DNA from: CBDATA01 sp965215615
GTDB lineage: Bacteria > Acidobacteriota > Vicinamibacteria > Marinacidobacterales > Marinacidobacteraceae
Assembly (NCBI GenBank): GCA_965215615.1
Contig: OZ244068.1
Coordinates: 2,542,001-2,606,000, forward strand
Reading direction: 5' to 3'
DNA: 64,000 bases
A program made the position numbers and the translations under genes. Below are positions 52,971 to 60,633 of the stretch, piece by piece. The notes beneath the pieces are model-generated. The model searched no databases. It saw nothing but the letters and a program-made list of their open reading frames with translations, and had not been told where the DNA came from. Position 1 is the stretch's first letter. Every line of letters begins with the position of its first letter.

Positions 52971-54206
52971 ATGGACCCCATGGGAGACAAGCCGCCTATG
53001 GCACGGGGTCGCCGGGAGGTTCTGGCCGGAATCGCCGGAGCGGGAATCGCCAAAATCGCCGGTGGGCAACCTCGTCCGCGAGCACCGGAGGATCCCACGA
53101 AGATGCAGGGCCGGGTTCCGAGCCCGGTCGGCACGAGGTCTTCGTTCGAAACCCCGGAGCGGCTGGTGGGCAGTCTCGAACCGTCGTCCGCCTCGCGCAC
53201 GCCGCTTTCCTATCTCCAGGGAGTCGTGACTCCGGCCGATCTCCATTTCGAGCGCCACCACGGCGGTGTCCCGAACATCGATCCGGAGCGCTGGGAGCTT
53301 CTCATCCACGGGATGGTGGAAAGGCCGACCACCTTCCGGCTCGAGGATCTGAAGCGGTTTCCGGCCGAATCGCAGCTCCGGTTTCTCGAGTGCTCCGGAA
53401 ACGGCGGGACGGCCTACCAGAACCGGGGCCGGCGACGCGGCATGAGCCCGCAACAAATGGACGGCCTCACCAGCACCAGCGAGTGGACCGGCGTTCCGCT
53501 CAAGCTGATCTTCCGGGAAGTGGGGGCGCTCCCGGAAGCGACCTGGTTTCTCGCGGAGGCCATGGATGCAGCGGTGATGACCCGCTCGATCCCCATGGAG
53601 AAGGCCTGGGACGACGCGATTCTCGCTTACGGCCAGAACGGCGAACCGCTGCGCCCCGAGCAGGGATACCCGGTCCGGCTGTTCCTGCCCGGCTGGGAGG
53701 GGAACGCCTCGGTGAAATGGCTACGACGGCTCGAGCTTTCCGACCGGCCTTTCATGACCCGGGAAGAGACCTCGAAGTACACCGACCCGCTCCCCGGCGG
53801 CAAGGCGCGCATGTTCAGCTTCACCATGGACGCGAAATCCCTCATCACGTCGCCCGCCTGGCCCGAGCGGCTCGGCGGTCCCGGTTGGCGGGAGATTCGC
53901 GGACTGGCCTGGACGGGGCGGGGCCGGATCACCCGGGTCGAAATCTCGACAGACGGCGGAGAGACCTGGGAGGATGCCGATCTCCAGGAGCCGGTGCTGC
54001 CGAAGTGCCACGTGCGCTTCCGGAAGATGTGGAACTGGCGTGGCGAGCAGGCGACGCTCGTGAGTCGCGCCACCGACGAGACCGGCTACCGGCAACCCAC
54101 CCGGGCCGAACTCCACGCAGCGCGGGGTGACTATCCCCGCTACCACTACAACCAGCTCCGGCCCTGGCGGGTGGAGCCGGACGGGCAGGTCTTCTTTGTC
54201 GGGTAG
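52971..54206 (+). CDS. SoxC-like molybdopterin sulfite/sulfane dehydrogenase
   Basis: From ATG 52971 (or 52980) the protein has a Tat leader (RGRREVLAGIAGAGIA) and a sulfite-oxidase fold. The molybdenum-ligating cysteine is C141 in RFLECSGNGG, and further motifs are WTGVPLKLIFREVG, GYPVRLFLPGWEGNASVKWLR and the dimerisation domain RITRVEISTDGGETWEDA. Length (411 aa) and the adjacent cytochrome fit SoxC of the SoxCD sulfane dehydrogenase. None of soxA, X, Y, Z or B is within the window. It would act in the periplasm and pass electrons to the next gene's cytochrome. Confidence 0.88.
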   Translation: MDPMGDKPPMARGRREVLAGIAGAGIAKIAGGQPRPRAPEDPTKMQGRVPSPVGTRSSFETPERLVGSLEPSSASRTPLSYLQGVVTPADLHFERHHGGVPNIDPERWELLIHGMVERPTTFRLEDLKRFPAESQLRFLECSGNGGTAYQNRGRRRGMSPQQMDGLTSTSEWTGVPLKLIFREVGALPEATWFLAEAMDAAVMTRSIPMEKAWDDAILAYGQNGEPLRPEQGYPVRLFLPGWEGNASVKWLRRLELSDRPFMTREETSKYTDPLPGGKARMFSFTMDAKSLITSPAWPERLGGPGWREIRGLAWTGRGRITRVEISTDGGETWEDADLQEPVLPKCHVRFRKMWNWRGEQATLVSRATDETGYRQPTRAELHAARGDYPRYHYNQLRPWRVEPDGQVFFVG

Positions 54207-54888
54207 GTCGGCACCGTCGCTGGTCCTGCTGCTGATCGCCTGCTCGGGAGCACCGGAGGCCACCGAAGAAGAGCCTCCGCCGCGGAGAACGCTCCCCGAG
54301 CCGGCACTCCACCCGGCGATGCCCGGACTTTTGACTGCCGGGGAGCGGGCCGCGCTCGACGAAAGCCGGAAGCGGGCGCTCGACTCGCTCGCCGGGGTCC
54401 CCGAATTCGGCTTCGGCGAACCGGCGACCCCGGAACGGATCGCGCTCTGGGATATCGAGATCGGCCCCGATGGCACCGGGCTGCCCCCCGGTTCGGGAAG
54501 CGTCGAACGCGGCCAGGATCTCTACCGGCTGCAGTGCGTCCAGTGCCACGGGCTCCGCGGCGAGGGGGCGGAGTTCGAAGCGCTGGCCGGCAGAACTCCG
54601 GAAGACCGATTCCCCTTTTCTGAGGATCGGCGCTGGCCGATCACGGTAGGCAGCTACTGGCCCTACGCGACGACGCTTTTCGACTATATCCGGCGCGCCA
54701 TGCCGCAGGCTGCACCGGGGACGCTCCCCGCTCAGGATGTCTATGCGCTGACCGCCTTCATCCTCCATCTGAACGGAATCCTGTCGGCCGGGGACGTTCT
54801 CGACCAGGACTCCCTGCCCCGGATCGTCATGCCGGCCCGCGACCGCTTCGTCCGCGACGACCGCCGGGGCGGGCCGGAGGTGCGGTAG
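54196..54888 (+). CDS. SoxD-like c-type cytochrome, lipoprotein
   Basis: A TTG at 54196, overlapping the soxC-like stop by 11 bp, gives a lipoprotein signal (APSLVLLLIAC); a more distant ATG (54127) would read through the previous gene. The haem motif is CVQCH (C114, C117, H118) and a likely axial Met lies in RRAMPQAAPG, followed by QDVYALTAFILHLNG typical of SoxD-like cytochromes. It should accept electrons from the SoxC-like enzyme. The start codon is uncertain. Confidence 0.82.
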   Translation: MSGRSAPSLVLLLIACSGAPEATEEEPPPRRTLPEPALHPAMPGLLTAGERAALDESRKRALDSLAGVPEFGFGEPATPERIALWDIEIGPDGTGLPPGSGSVERGQDLYRLQCVQCHGLRGEGAEFEALAGRTPEDRFPFSEDRRWPITVGSYWPYATTLFDYIRRAMPQAAPGTLPAQDVYALTAFILHLNGILSAGDVLDQDSLPRIVMPARDRFVRDDRRGGPEVR

Positions 54889-54900
54889 CGGGGGGCGGCC

Positions 54901-55773
54901 ATGATTCGAACTCTCGTCAACGTGGACGGGCAGATCGGGCCGGCTTCCGGGGCGTGGATCCGGCCGACGGATCGCGGTTTCCTCTATGGGGAGGCGGTGT
55001 ACGAAAACCTCCGGACCTATGGGGGCAAACCTTTTCTGCTGGGCCGGCACCTGGAGCGGCTCCGCCGTTCGGCGGCCTTCCTCGGGGTCGAAATCCCGGC
55101 ATCCGACGGGGAGATCGCCGAGCGCATCCGGAAGACCCGGGATGCCGTGGAGGACGGGGACGATGTCTCGCTCCGGCTGATCCTGACCGCCGGCCCGCCC
55201 GAAGGCGGCCCGTCGCTCGTGATCCTGGTCCGGCGGCTCGCGTCGCCGTCCCCGGAGGCGTTCCGGGAAGGAGTGGGCGTGTTGCTCTCCGACTGGATTC
55301 GGGCGACCCCTTTCGGGATCCCGGCGCATGTGAAGACGACGAACCTGCTCGGAGGGCAACGCGCGGTCCGCGAAGCAAAGGCTCTCGGGGCCGAAGAAGC
55401 CATCCTCCGCGACACCCGCGGACGACTCGCCGAAGGAGCCACCTCGAACCTTTTTCTCGTTTCCGGCGGAACAGTTCGCACTCCCGCCGCCGAGGGGGAC
55501 CTCCTCCCCGGCATCACCCGCGAACTCACCCTGAACGTCCTCGACGAACTCGCGATCCCCTGCGAAGAAACGGATCTCCCGGGAGATGCTCTTGCTTCCG
55601 CTGACGAAGCGTTCCTGACCTCGTCGTCACGCGAGGTGCTCCCGATCGCCTGGTGGACATCCGGCGACGGCATCCGGGCTCCGGTCGGGAGCGGCCGGCC
55701 CGGCCCGCAGACGCTCGCGGCTCTGGCCGGATATCGCGCAGCGCTCGGCCGGATCCTCGCGAAAGGCGGGTGA
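54901..55773 (+). CDS. Class IV PLP-dependent aminotransferase
   Basis: The 290-residue enzyme has the fold type IV pattern: RGFLYGEAVYENLRTYGGKP near the start, LGRHLERLRRSAAFLG, the PLP lysine K145 in AHVKTTNLLGGQRAV, AEGATSNLFLVSGGTVRTP, LLPGITRELTL, and DEAFLTSSSREVLPI. The group includes branched-chain and D-amino-acid aminotransferases and aminodeoxychorismate lyase. I cannot choose among them from sequence alone. It starts 12 bp after the cytochrome gene, so co-transcription is likely though a functional link is not obvious. Confidence 0.88.
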   Translation: MIRTLVNVDGQIGPASGAWIRPTDRGFLYGEAVYENLRTYGGKPFLLGRHLERLRRSAAFLGVEIPASDGEIAERIRKTRDAVEDGDDVSLRLILTAGPPEGGPSLVILVRRLASPSPEAFREGVGVLLSDWIRATPFGIPAHVKTTNLLGGQRAVREAKALGAEEAILRDTRGRLAEGATSNLFLVSGGTVRTPAAEGDLLPGITRELTLNVLDELAIPCEETDLPGDALASADEAFLTSSSREVLPIAWWTSGDGIRAPVGSGRPGPQTLAALAGYRAALGRILAKGG

Positions 55774-55801
55774 TATCTTCCGGGGCCGGGAGAAAACGAC
55801 C

Positions 55802-56209
55802 ATGAAACAGATTCTCAGCCAGTATTCGGACTATTCGTATGCGCTCCTACGCATCGTGGCCGGCTTCCTGTTCTTTCTGCACGGTGCCCAGAAATTCGGC
55901 TGGATCGGGGATCGCGTCCCCGCGAACATCGCCTCGCTCATCGGGATCGCCGGCCTCATCGAGATCGTCGCCGGAGCGGCGATCCTCATCGGCCTCTTCA
56001 CCGGCATCGCCGCGTTCCTTTCGTCCGGCATGATGGCGGTGGCGTATTTCATGGTGCACTTCCCGACCGGTCTCTGGCCGCTCCAGCGCGTGGAGGGGGT
56101 CGGCAGCGGCGGCGAACTCGCCCTGGTCTATTGCTTCCTGTTCTTCTTCATCGCGATGAAGGGCAGCGGGAGGTGGAGCGTGGACGACATGGTTTTGACG
56201 GAGGACTAA
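55802..56209 (+). CDS. DoxX-family membrane protein
   Basis: The 135-residue protein has four predicted membrane helices. The signature is RIVAGFLFFLHGAQKFGWIGD, followed by GLIEIVAGAAILIGLFTGIAAF and GELALVYCFLFFFIAMKG. DoxX-like proteins are subunits or partners of quinone-linked redox systems, and one group works with thiosulfate oxidation. Proximity to the SoxCD-like genes is suggestive but not proof. Confidence 0.88.
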   Translation: MKQILSQYSDYSYALLRIVAGFLFFLHGAQKFGWIGDRVPANIASLIGIAGLIEIVAGAAILIGLFTGIAAFLSSGMMAVAYFMVHFPTGLWPLQRVEGVGSGGELALVYCFLFFFIAMKGSGRWSVDDMVLTED

Positions 56210-56229
56210 CAAAAATCTGTGGCTATGGC

Positions 56230-56235
56230 TACAAT
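56230..56235 (+). promoter_or_regulatory. Possible -10 element of a leaderless toxin-antitoxin promoter
   Basis: TACAAT lies six bases before the antitoxin ATG, and no ribosome site precedes that ATG. This geometry fits a leaderless transcript. No clear -35 box is spaced correctly. Confidence 0.35.
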
Positions 56236-56241
56236 TAGCGG

Positions 56242-56640
56242 ATGCGCACCGTCCCCGCCGGAAAGTTCAAGGACACCTGCCTGAAGACCCTCGACCAGGT
56301 CGCGACTGATCGAAAACCGGTCGTCATCACCAAGTGGGGCCGCCCGGTGGCCCGGCTGGTTCCGGTTCCCGAGCCCACCGCCGACCGTGTCCAGGAACCC
56401 ATGGCGGACTCCGGGAACGAAACCTCAGCCACCGACCGTCTCCGCGCGGCCGCCGAGGCGCGCGGCATGACCCCCGAAACGCTGCTCGACGAGATGCTGA
56501 ACGCCTACACGCGCCCCCGGATCACTCGGGAAATGGCCGAACGGGCGATGAAAGTCAAGGGGTATGCCGGAGGCGGCGGCAACCTCGCCGAGAACCACGA
56601 CGAGGAATACGCGCTGGCAATCGAGGAGCGGTGGAAGTGA
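56242..56640 (+). CDS. Phd/YefM-type antitoxin with extended C-terminus
   Basis: The N-terminal part (VPAGKFKDTCLKTLDQVATDRKPVVITKWGRPVARLVPV) is a Phd/YefM DNA-binding domain. It is followed by a linker and a C-terminal helical segment (TDRLRAAAEARGMTPETLLDEML) that is longer than in the orphan antitoxin at 47348. It overlaps the PIN toxin gene by four bases, the normal arrangement for a type II toxin-antitoxin operon in which the antitoxin is translated first. Confidence 0.82.
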   Translation: MRTVPAGKFKDTCLKTLDQVATDRKPVVITKWGRPVARLVPVPEPTADRVQEPMADSGNETSATDRLRAAAEARGMTPETLLDEMLNAYTRPRITREMAERAMKVKGYAGGGGNLAENHDEEYALAIEERWK

Positions 56641-57071
56641 CGCTTCCGGTATTCGTGGACGCGTCCGCGCTCATGAGTCTCTTCGACAAGGAGGACGAGC
56701 GGCACGAGGAGGCTCGCCGAACCTGGCGGCAACTGGTGAGGGGCTCCGTCATCAGCACCCGGGACCTCGTCACGCATCACGAGGTGGTCGCGAAATCGAG
56801 CGCCTTGCTGGCCCGCCGGTTCGGCTTCGAGGCCCAGCGGGATCTCTTCGAGAAACTCCTGCCGGTGGTGCGGATCGTCTGGATCACCGAAGAACTCCAC
56901 GAACGGGCCCGGGCGGCGTTCCTCGCCGAATCCCGGAGGAAATTCTCCTTCGTGGACTGCCTCTCCTTCGAGGTGATGCGCTCCGAACGAATCCATCACG
57001 CGTTCGCCTACGACCGGCACTTCAGCGAAAACGGATTCCCCCCGCCGCCGGAATCGGAAACAGCATCTTGA
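56637..57071 (+). CDS. PIN-domain toxin (VapC-like ribonuclease)
   Basis: GTG at 56637 overlaps the antitoxin stop (GTGA). The 144-residue PIN domain has FVDASALMSLFDKEDERHEEA with the first catalytic Asp, VTHHEVVAKSSALLARRFG, and FSFVDCLSFEVMRSERIHHAFAYDRHF with the later acids. Such proteins cleave specific RNAs when freed from the antitoxin. The frame is intact, unlike the vapC at 46979. The next gene starts within its stop codon. Confidence 0.88.
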   Translation: MTLPVFVDASALMSLFDKEDERHEEARRTWRQLVRGSVISTRDLVTHHEVVAKSSALLARRFGFEAQRDLFEKLLPVVRIVWITEELHERARAAFLAESRRKFSFVDCLSFEVMRSERIHHAFAYDRHFSENGFPPPPESETAS

Positions 57072-57532
57072 AGACGCTCTACCTCGCGAATCCCTACGGG
57101 TTCTCCGGACAGCAGCGGGCCGGGCCGCTCCCGGAGCTGGTCCGGGCACTCGAGGCACTCGGGGCGGAGGTCTGGGAGCCCTTCGCCCGCAACAACCAGA
57201 TCAACCGGGCAGAGTCCGGCTGGGCCTACCGGATCGGCCGGGCGGATCTCCGCGATGTCCGCGATGCCGACGGCATCTTCGCGGTGGTGAACGGCTGCCC
57301 GCCCGACGAGGGAGTGATGGTCGAGCTGGGCATGGCGATCGCCTGGGAGAAGCCGGTCTTCCTGTTCCGCGACGACTTCCGGCGCTCCACCGACAGCGAG
57401 GAATACCCGCTGAACCTGATGCTCTTCACCGGGCTTCCGGAGCGCGATTGGCGGGATTTCTGGTACGAATCGGTTGCCGAACTGGCCGACCCGAAGAAGG
57501 CTCTGACCCGCTGGCTCCGGGAAGCGGACTGA
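57068..57532 (+). CDS. Nucleoside 2-deoxyribosyltransferase-like protein
   Basis: A TTG at 57068 overlaps the toxin stop. The 154-residue protein has KTLYLANPYGFSGQQR, a middle DLRDVRDADGIFAVVNGCPPDEGVMVELGMAIAWEKPVFLF containing the catalytic Glu motif (D-xx-x-VELG), and an FRRSTDSEEYPLNLM region. The family exchanges or hydrolyses the glycosidic bond of deoxynucleosides. Its tight overlap with the toxin is unusual and suggests a shared transcript. Confidence 0.82.
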   Translation: MKTLYLANPYGFSGQQRAGPLPELVRALEALGAEVWEPFARNNQINRAESGWAYRIGRADLRDVRDADGIFAVVNGCPPDEGVMVELGMAIAWEKPVFLFRDDFRRSTDSEEYPLNLMLFTGLPERDWRDFWYESVAELADPKKALTRWLREAD

Positions 57533-57533
57533 G

Positions 57534-58343
57534 TCAGGCGAGCGCGAGAAACCCGTCGAACACCCGGGTGACCGGCCCCTCCATGACCGGGGCATCGCCC
57601 GAGAGGTCTATGTGGACGAGTTCGCCGCTCTCCATCCGGACCAGGACCGCTTCGGGCCAGCCGAAGAACTGGTGGGCCACCGTCACCACCGCGGTCGCCC
57701 CGGTTCCGCAGGCGAGACACTCGGCTTCGACACCGCGCTCGTAGGTCCGGAGCCGAATCTCCCCGGCCGCTTCGTCGAGCGCGATGAAGTTCGCGTTCGC
57801 CCCCTTCGGAAACGCCGGGTCGCGGCGGATCGCCCGGCCGCGAGCGATCACATCCACCTCCCGGACCGACTCCACCACCTCGATGGCGTGGGGAACCCCC
57901 ACCTCCAGCGCGAAGAGATCCGCTTCGCCACCGGGGATTCCGGAGAGGCGGACCCGGCGCACCGGGGTCGGCTGCGCCATCACCACCCGCGCCGAAGCAC
58001 CACCCGAAAGCACCTCGGCGGAAAGCACCCCGGCCGGAGTCACGAGCCGCTGCCGGTCGTGAGCCGCGCCGATCTCCCGGGCGAACACCGCCGCGCAGCG
58101 GGTTCCGTTGCCGCAGAGCTCGCCCTCGCTCCCGTCGGCGTTGTAGTACCGCATCCGGTAGTCCGCGGAGCCCTCGCCGGGTTCGATCAGGATCAGCCCG
58201 TCGGCCCCGATATCCAGCTTCCGCCGGGTCACCCGCCGGGCGAAATCCGCCTTTGCCGGCTCGGTGAGAACCCCCTCGCGGTTGTCCACGAGGACGAAGT
58301 CGTTCCCCGCCCCCTGCATCTTCACGAAGCGAATCTGGTTCAT
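57534..58343 (-). CDS. dapF: Diaminopimelate epimerase
   Basis: The 269-residue enzyme interconverts LL- and meso-diaminopimelate for lysine and peptidoglycan synthesis in the cytoplasm. It begins FVKMQGAGNDFVLVDNR. The two catalytic cysteines are C77 in GELCGNGTRC and C212 in ECLACGTGATAV, one in each pseudo-symmetric half. FPKGANANFIALD and TYERGVEAE are also family-typical. Its ATG overlaps the stop of the fused NDH-SelD gene by four bases, so both come from one message. The presence of meso-DAP synthesis fits a Gram-negative cell wall. Confidence 0.95.
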   Translation of the reverse strand: MNQIRFVKMQGAGNDFVLVDNREGVLTEPAKADFARRVTRRKLDIGADGLILIEPGEGSADYRMRYYNADGSEGELCGNGTRCAAVFAREIGAAHDRQRLVTPAGVLSAEVLSGGASARVVMAQPTPVRRVRLSGIPGGEADLFALEVGVPHAIEVVESVREVDVIARGRAIRRDPAFPKGANANFIALDEAAGEIRLRTYERGVEAECLACGTGATAVVTVAHQFFGWPEAVLVRMESGELVHIDLSGDAPVMEGPVTRVFDGFLALA

Positions 58344-60568
58344 GGTCGAATCCTGGCTACGGCCTCTTCCCGGGGGATCACCGTCCCGATGCGGGCCACC
58401 GGGACTCCGGCGGCTTCGAGCGCCCCGAGATACCGCGTCTCCGCCTCGCCCGATGCGCCGACCAGCAGGCCGCCGGCAGTCTGGGGATCGAAGAGCAGCT
58501 CGAAGCGGGGATGCTTTTCCGCTCCACCTTCCGCGGTGATCGCACGGATCACCTTGCGGTTTTGCGGGTGGGCGGTGCTCCGGAGACCGCCCGCGAGCAG
58601 CGCCTCCGCGCCCGGAAGCGCGGGAAGCGCGCCGGCTTCGATCTCCGCCGAAACTTCGCTCGCCCGGAGCATCTCGGCCAGATGGTTCATCAGCCCGAAC
58701 CCGGTGACATCGGTCGCGGCGGCGAGTCCGGCATCCACGGCGGTGCGGGCGGCGACGGCGTTCGGATCCTCCATCTGCGAAGTCGCAGCGGAGAGCCACG
58801 CCCCGCGCCCCTGCCCCAGCATGATGCCGCGCAGTACGACCCCGGTCCCGAGGCGCTTGGTCAGGTAGAGGCCGTCGCCGGGACGAAGGCCGCCGAGGGT
58901 CAGGAGCCGATCCCCGATGGGATGGCCTTCCACCGAAAAGCCCACGGTGAGCTCCGGCCCCACCGTGGTGTGCCCGCCGAGCAGCGCCACCCCGAGCGAA
59001 TCGAAGAGCGAACGCGCCCCGGCGAGGACTTGAAAGAGCGTCTCCTCCTGCTGCTCCGGAGTCTCGTCGGCGGGAAGGTTGACGAGCGCATTCGCGTAGC
59101 GGGGTTCCGCGCCGGTCGCAAAGAGATCGGAAAGCGCGTTCGCCGCCGCAGCCCGCCCCATCAGCCAGCGGTCGCCGCGGAACGCCCGGAACCAGTCCAC
59201 GCTCGTGACCACCAGGTCGCCCTTCGGAGTCCGGAACGCCGCCGCATCGTCCGGAGCGTCGAGACCGAGCTCCACTCCGACAGACGCACCCGGCCCGATT
59301 TCCTCCGAAAGACGCGAGAGCGCCCGGTCGAGGGTGGTCTGGCCGGCCTTCGCCGCGCAGCCTCCGCAGACCATCGAGGCCATTTCCGACCGATCCATCG
59401 CCGCGAACTCGCCAGCGGGTTCGCCCGCCTCGTCGAGAACCTGGAATTTCTCCATGAACTTCCGGTCGATCCGGTCCTTGAGCCGCATGATCCGGGTTCC
59501 GCCGAACGAAAGGCCCCACTTGGCCCCGAGTGCAGTTCCATCTCCGAGGTTCAGCAGCGTCAGGAAATCGCTCTGCGGCCGGTAGCTGCGGAGCGGCTTT
59601 CCGGCGACGATCCGCCGCAGGTTTTCGGCGACGAAGGGCCCCTGGCGCACCGCATAGACCCCCGCCTTCGGGGTCTTCGGCCAGTCCTCGAGCGTCGCGC
59701 AGTCGCCCACCGCGAAGATGTGGTCGTCGCCCTTCGTCTGGAGCGTCGGCCGGGTGAGCACGAAGCCGCGCCCGTCGAGCGGCAGTCCCGAGCCCTCGAA
59801 AAGGCCGTGACTCCCCGCCCCCACCGCCCAGACGAGGGTGTCTGCCGGGATTTCCTCACCCCCCCGAAGCTCCACGGCCGTCCCGGTGGCGCGGCGCACC
59901 TCGACCCCGGTGCGAATCCGGATGCCACGCGCCTCCGCCGCCCGCCGGGCGCGCTTCGCGAGCGACGCGGGAAACCCGGGAAGGATCTCCGGGAGCGCCT
60001 GGAGCAGGGTGACCCGGAGCGGCAGATCCCCCTCCCGAAGAAGCCGCTCGCGGATCGTGAACGCGAGCTCCACTCCCCCGGCACCACCACCGGCGATCAC
60101 CACCTCGAAAGGCTCCTTCTTGCCGGAAAGGTAGTTGTGCGAAAGCGTCTCGATCTCACGCACCAGCCGCGAGATCGGCCGGGTCGCGACCGCGTGTTCG
60201 CGGATCCCCGGCAGATCGAGCCCCGCCACCGTGCTCCCGACATCGAAGCTCACGAAGTCGTAGGCGAGCGGTGCCCGATTCTCGAAGAGCACCCGCCGGC
60301 GAACCGGATCCACCCCGGTCGCCGGGCAGAGGATCACCTCCGCCCCGGCGAGAGCCGCGAGCGGGACCACGTCTATTTCGAGTTCGGAAGCCCGGTATTG
60401 CCCGGCGACGAACCCGGGAACCATCCCCGAATAGACGGCAACCGGAACATCGAGAACGACCGTCACCCGGGCCTCGCGCCAGGGGCGCATCATCATTCCC
60501 CGCAGCACCTGGACGTGCGAGTGCCCGCCGCCGACCAGTACGACGTGCGGCGCGTTCTCCGATTCCAT
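58340..60568 (-). CDS. selD: Selenide, water dikinase fused to an NDH-2-like FAD dehydrogenase
   Basis: The first half (residues about 1-370) is a pyridine-nucleotide-disulfide oxidoreductase of the NDH-2 type: VVLVGGGHSHVQVLRG, VVIAGGGAGGVELAF and DHIFAVGDCATLEDWP. The second half (about 395-742) is SelD: CGGCAAKAG with C404 and K407 in the place of Cys17 and Lys20, DDAAAFRTPKGDLVVTSVDWF, GGHTTVGPELTVGF, ATDVTGFGLMNHL and FDPQTAGGLLVG. It makes selenophosphate from selenide and ATP. The fusion also occurs in cyanobacteria and some marine bacteria. Cys rather than Sec is encoded at the active site. No selA, selB or mnmH is in the window. Confidence 0.93.
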   Translation of the reverse strand: MESENAPHVVLVGGGHSHVQVLRGMMMRPWREARVTVVLDVPVAVYSGMVPGFVAGQYRASELEIDVVPLAALAGAEVILCPATGVDPVRRRVLFENRAPLAYDFVSFDVGSTVAGLDLPGIREHAVATRPISRLVREIETLSHNYLSGKKEPFEVVIAGGGAGGVELAFTIRERLLREGDLPLRVTLLQALPEILPGFPASLAKRARRAAEARGIRIRTGVEVRRATGTAVELRGGEEIPADTLVWAVGAGSHGLFEGSGLPLDGRGFVLTRPTLQTKGDDHIFAVGDCATLEDWPKTPKAGVYAVRQGPFVAENLRRIVAGKPLRSYRPQSDFLTLLNLGDGTALGAKWGLSFGGTRIMRLKDRIDRKFMEKFQVLDEAGEPAGEFAAMDRSEMASMVCGGCAAKAGQTTLDRALSRLSEEIGPGASVGVELGLDAPDDAAAFRTPKGDLVVTSVDWFRAFRGDRWLMGRAAAANALSDLFATGAEPRYANALVNLPADETPEQQEETLFQVLAGARSLFDSLGVALLGGHTTVGPELTVGFSVEGHPIGDRLLTLGGLRPGDGLYLTKRLGTGVVLRGIMLGQGRGAWLSAATSQMEDPNAVAARTAVDAGLAAATDVTGFGLMNHLAEMLRASEVSAEIEAGALPALPGAEALLAGGLRSTAHPQNRKVIRAITAEGGAEKHPRFELLFDPQTAGGLLVGASGEAETRYLGALEAAGVPVARIGTVIPREEAVARIRP

Positions 60569-60633
60569 ACCTCCGAAACTAGCATCCCGCCTCCCCCTCG
60601 TCCATACAATCCCGGCAGCCGGGAGGTACAGCC

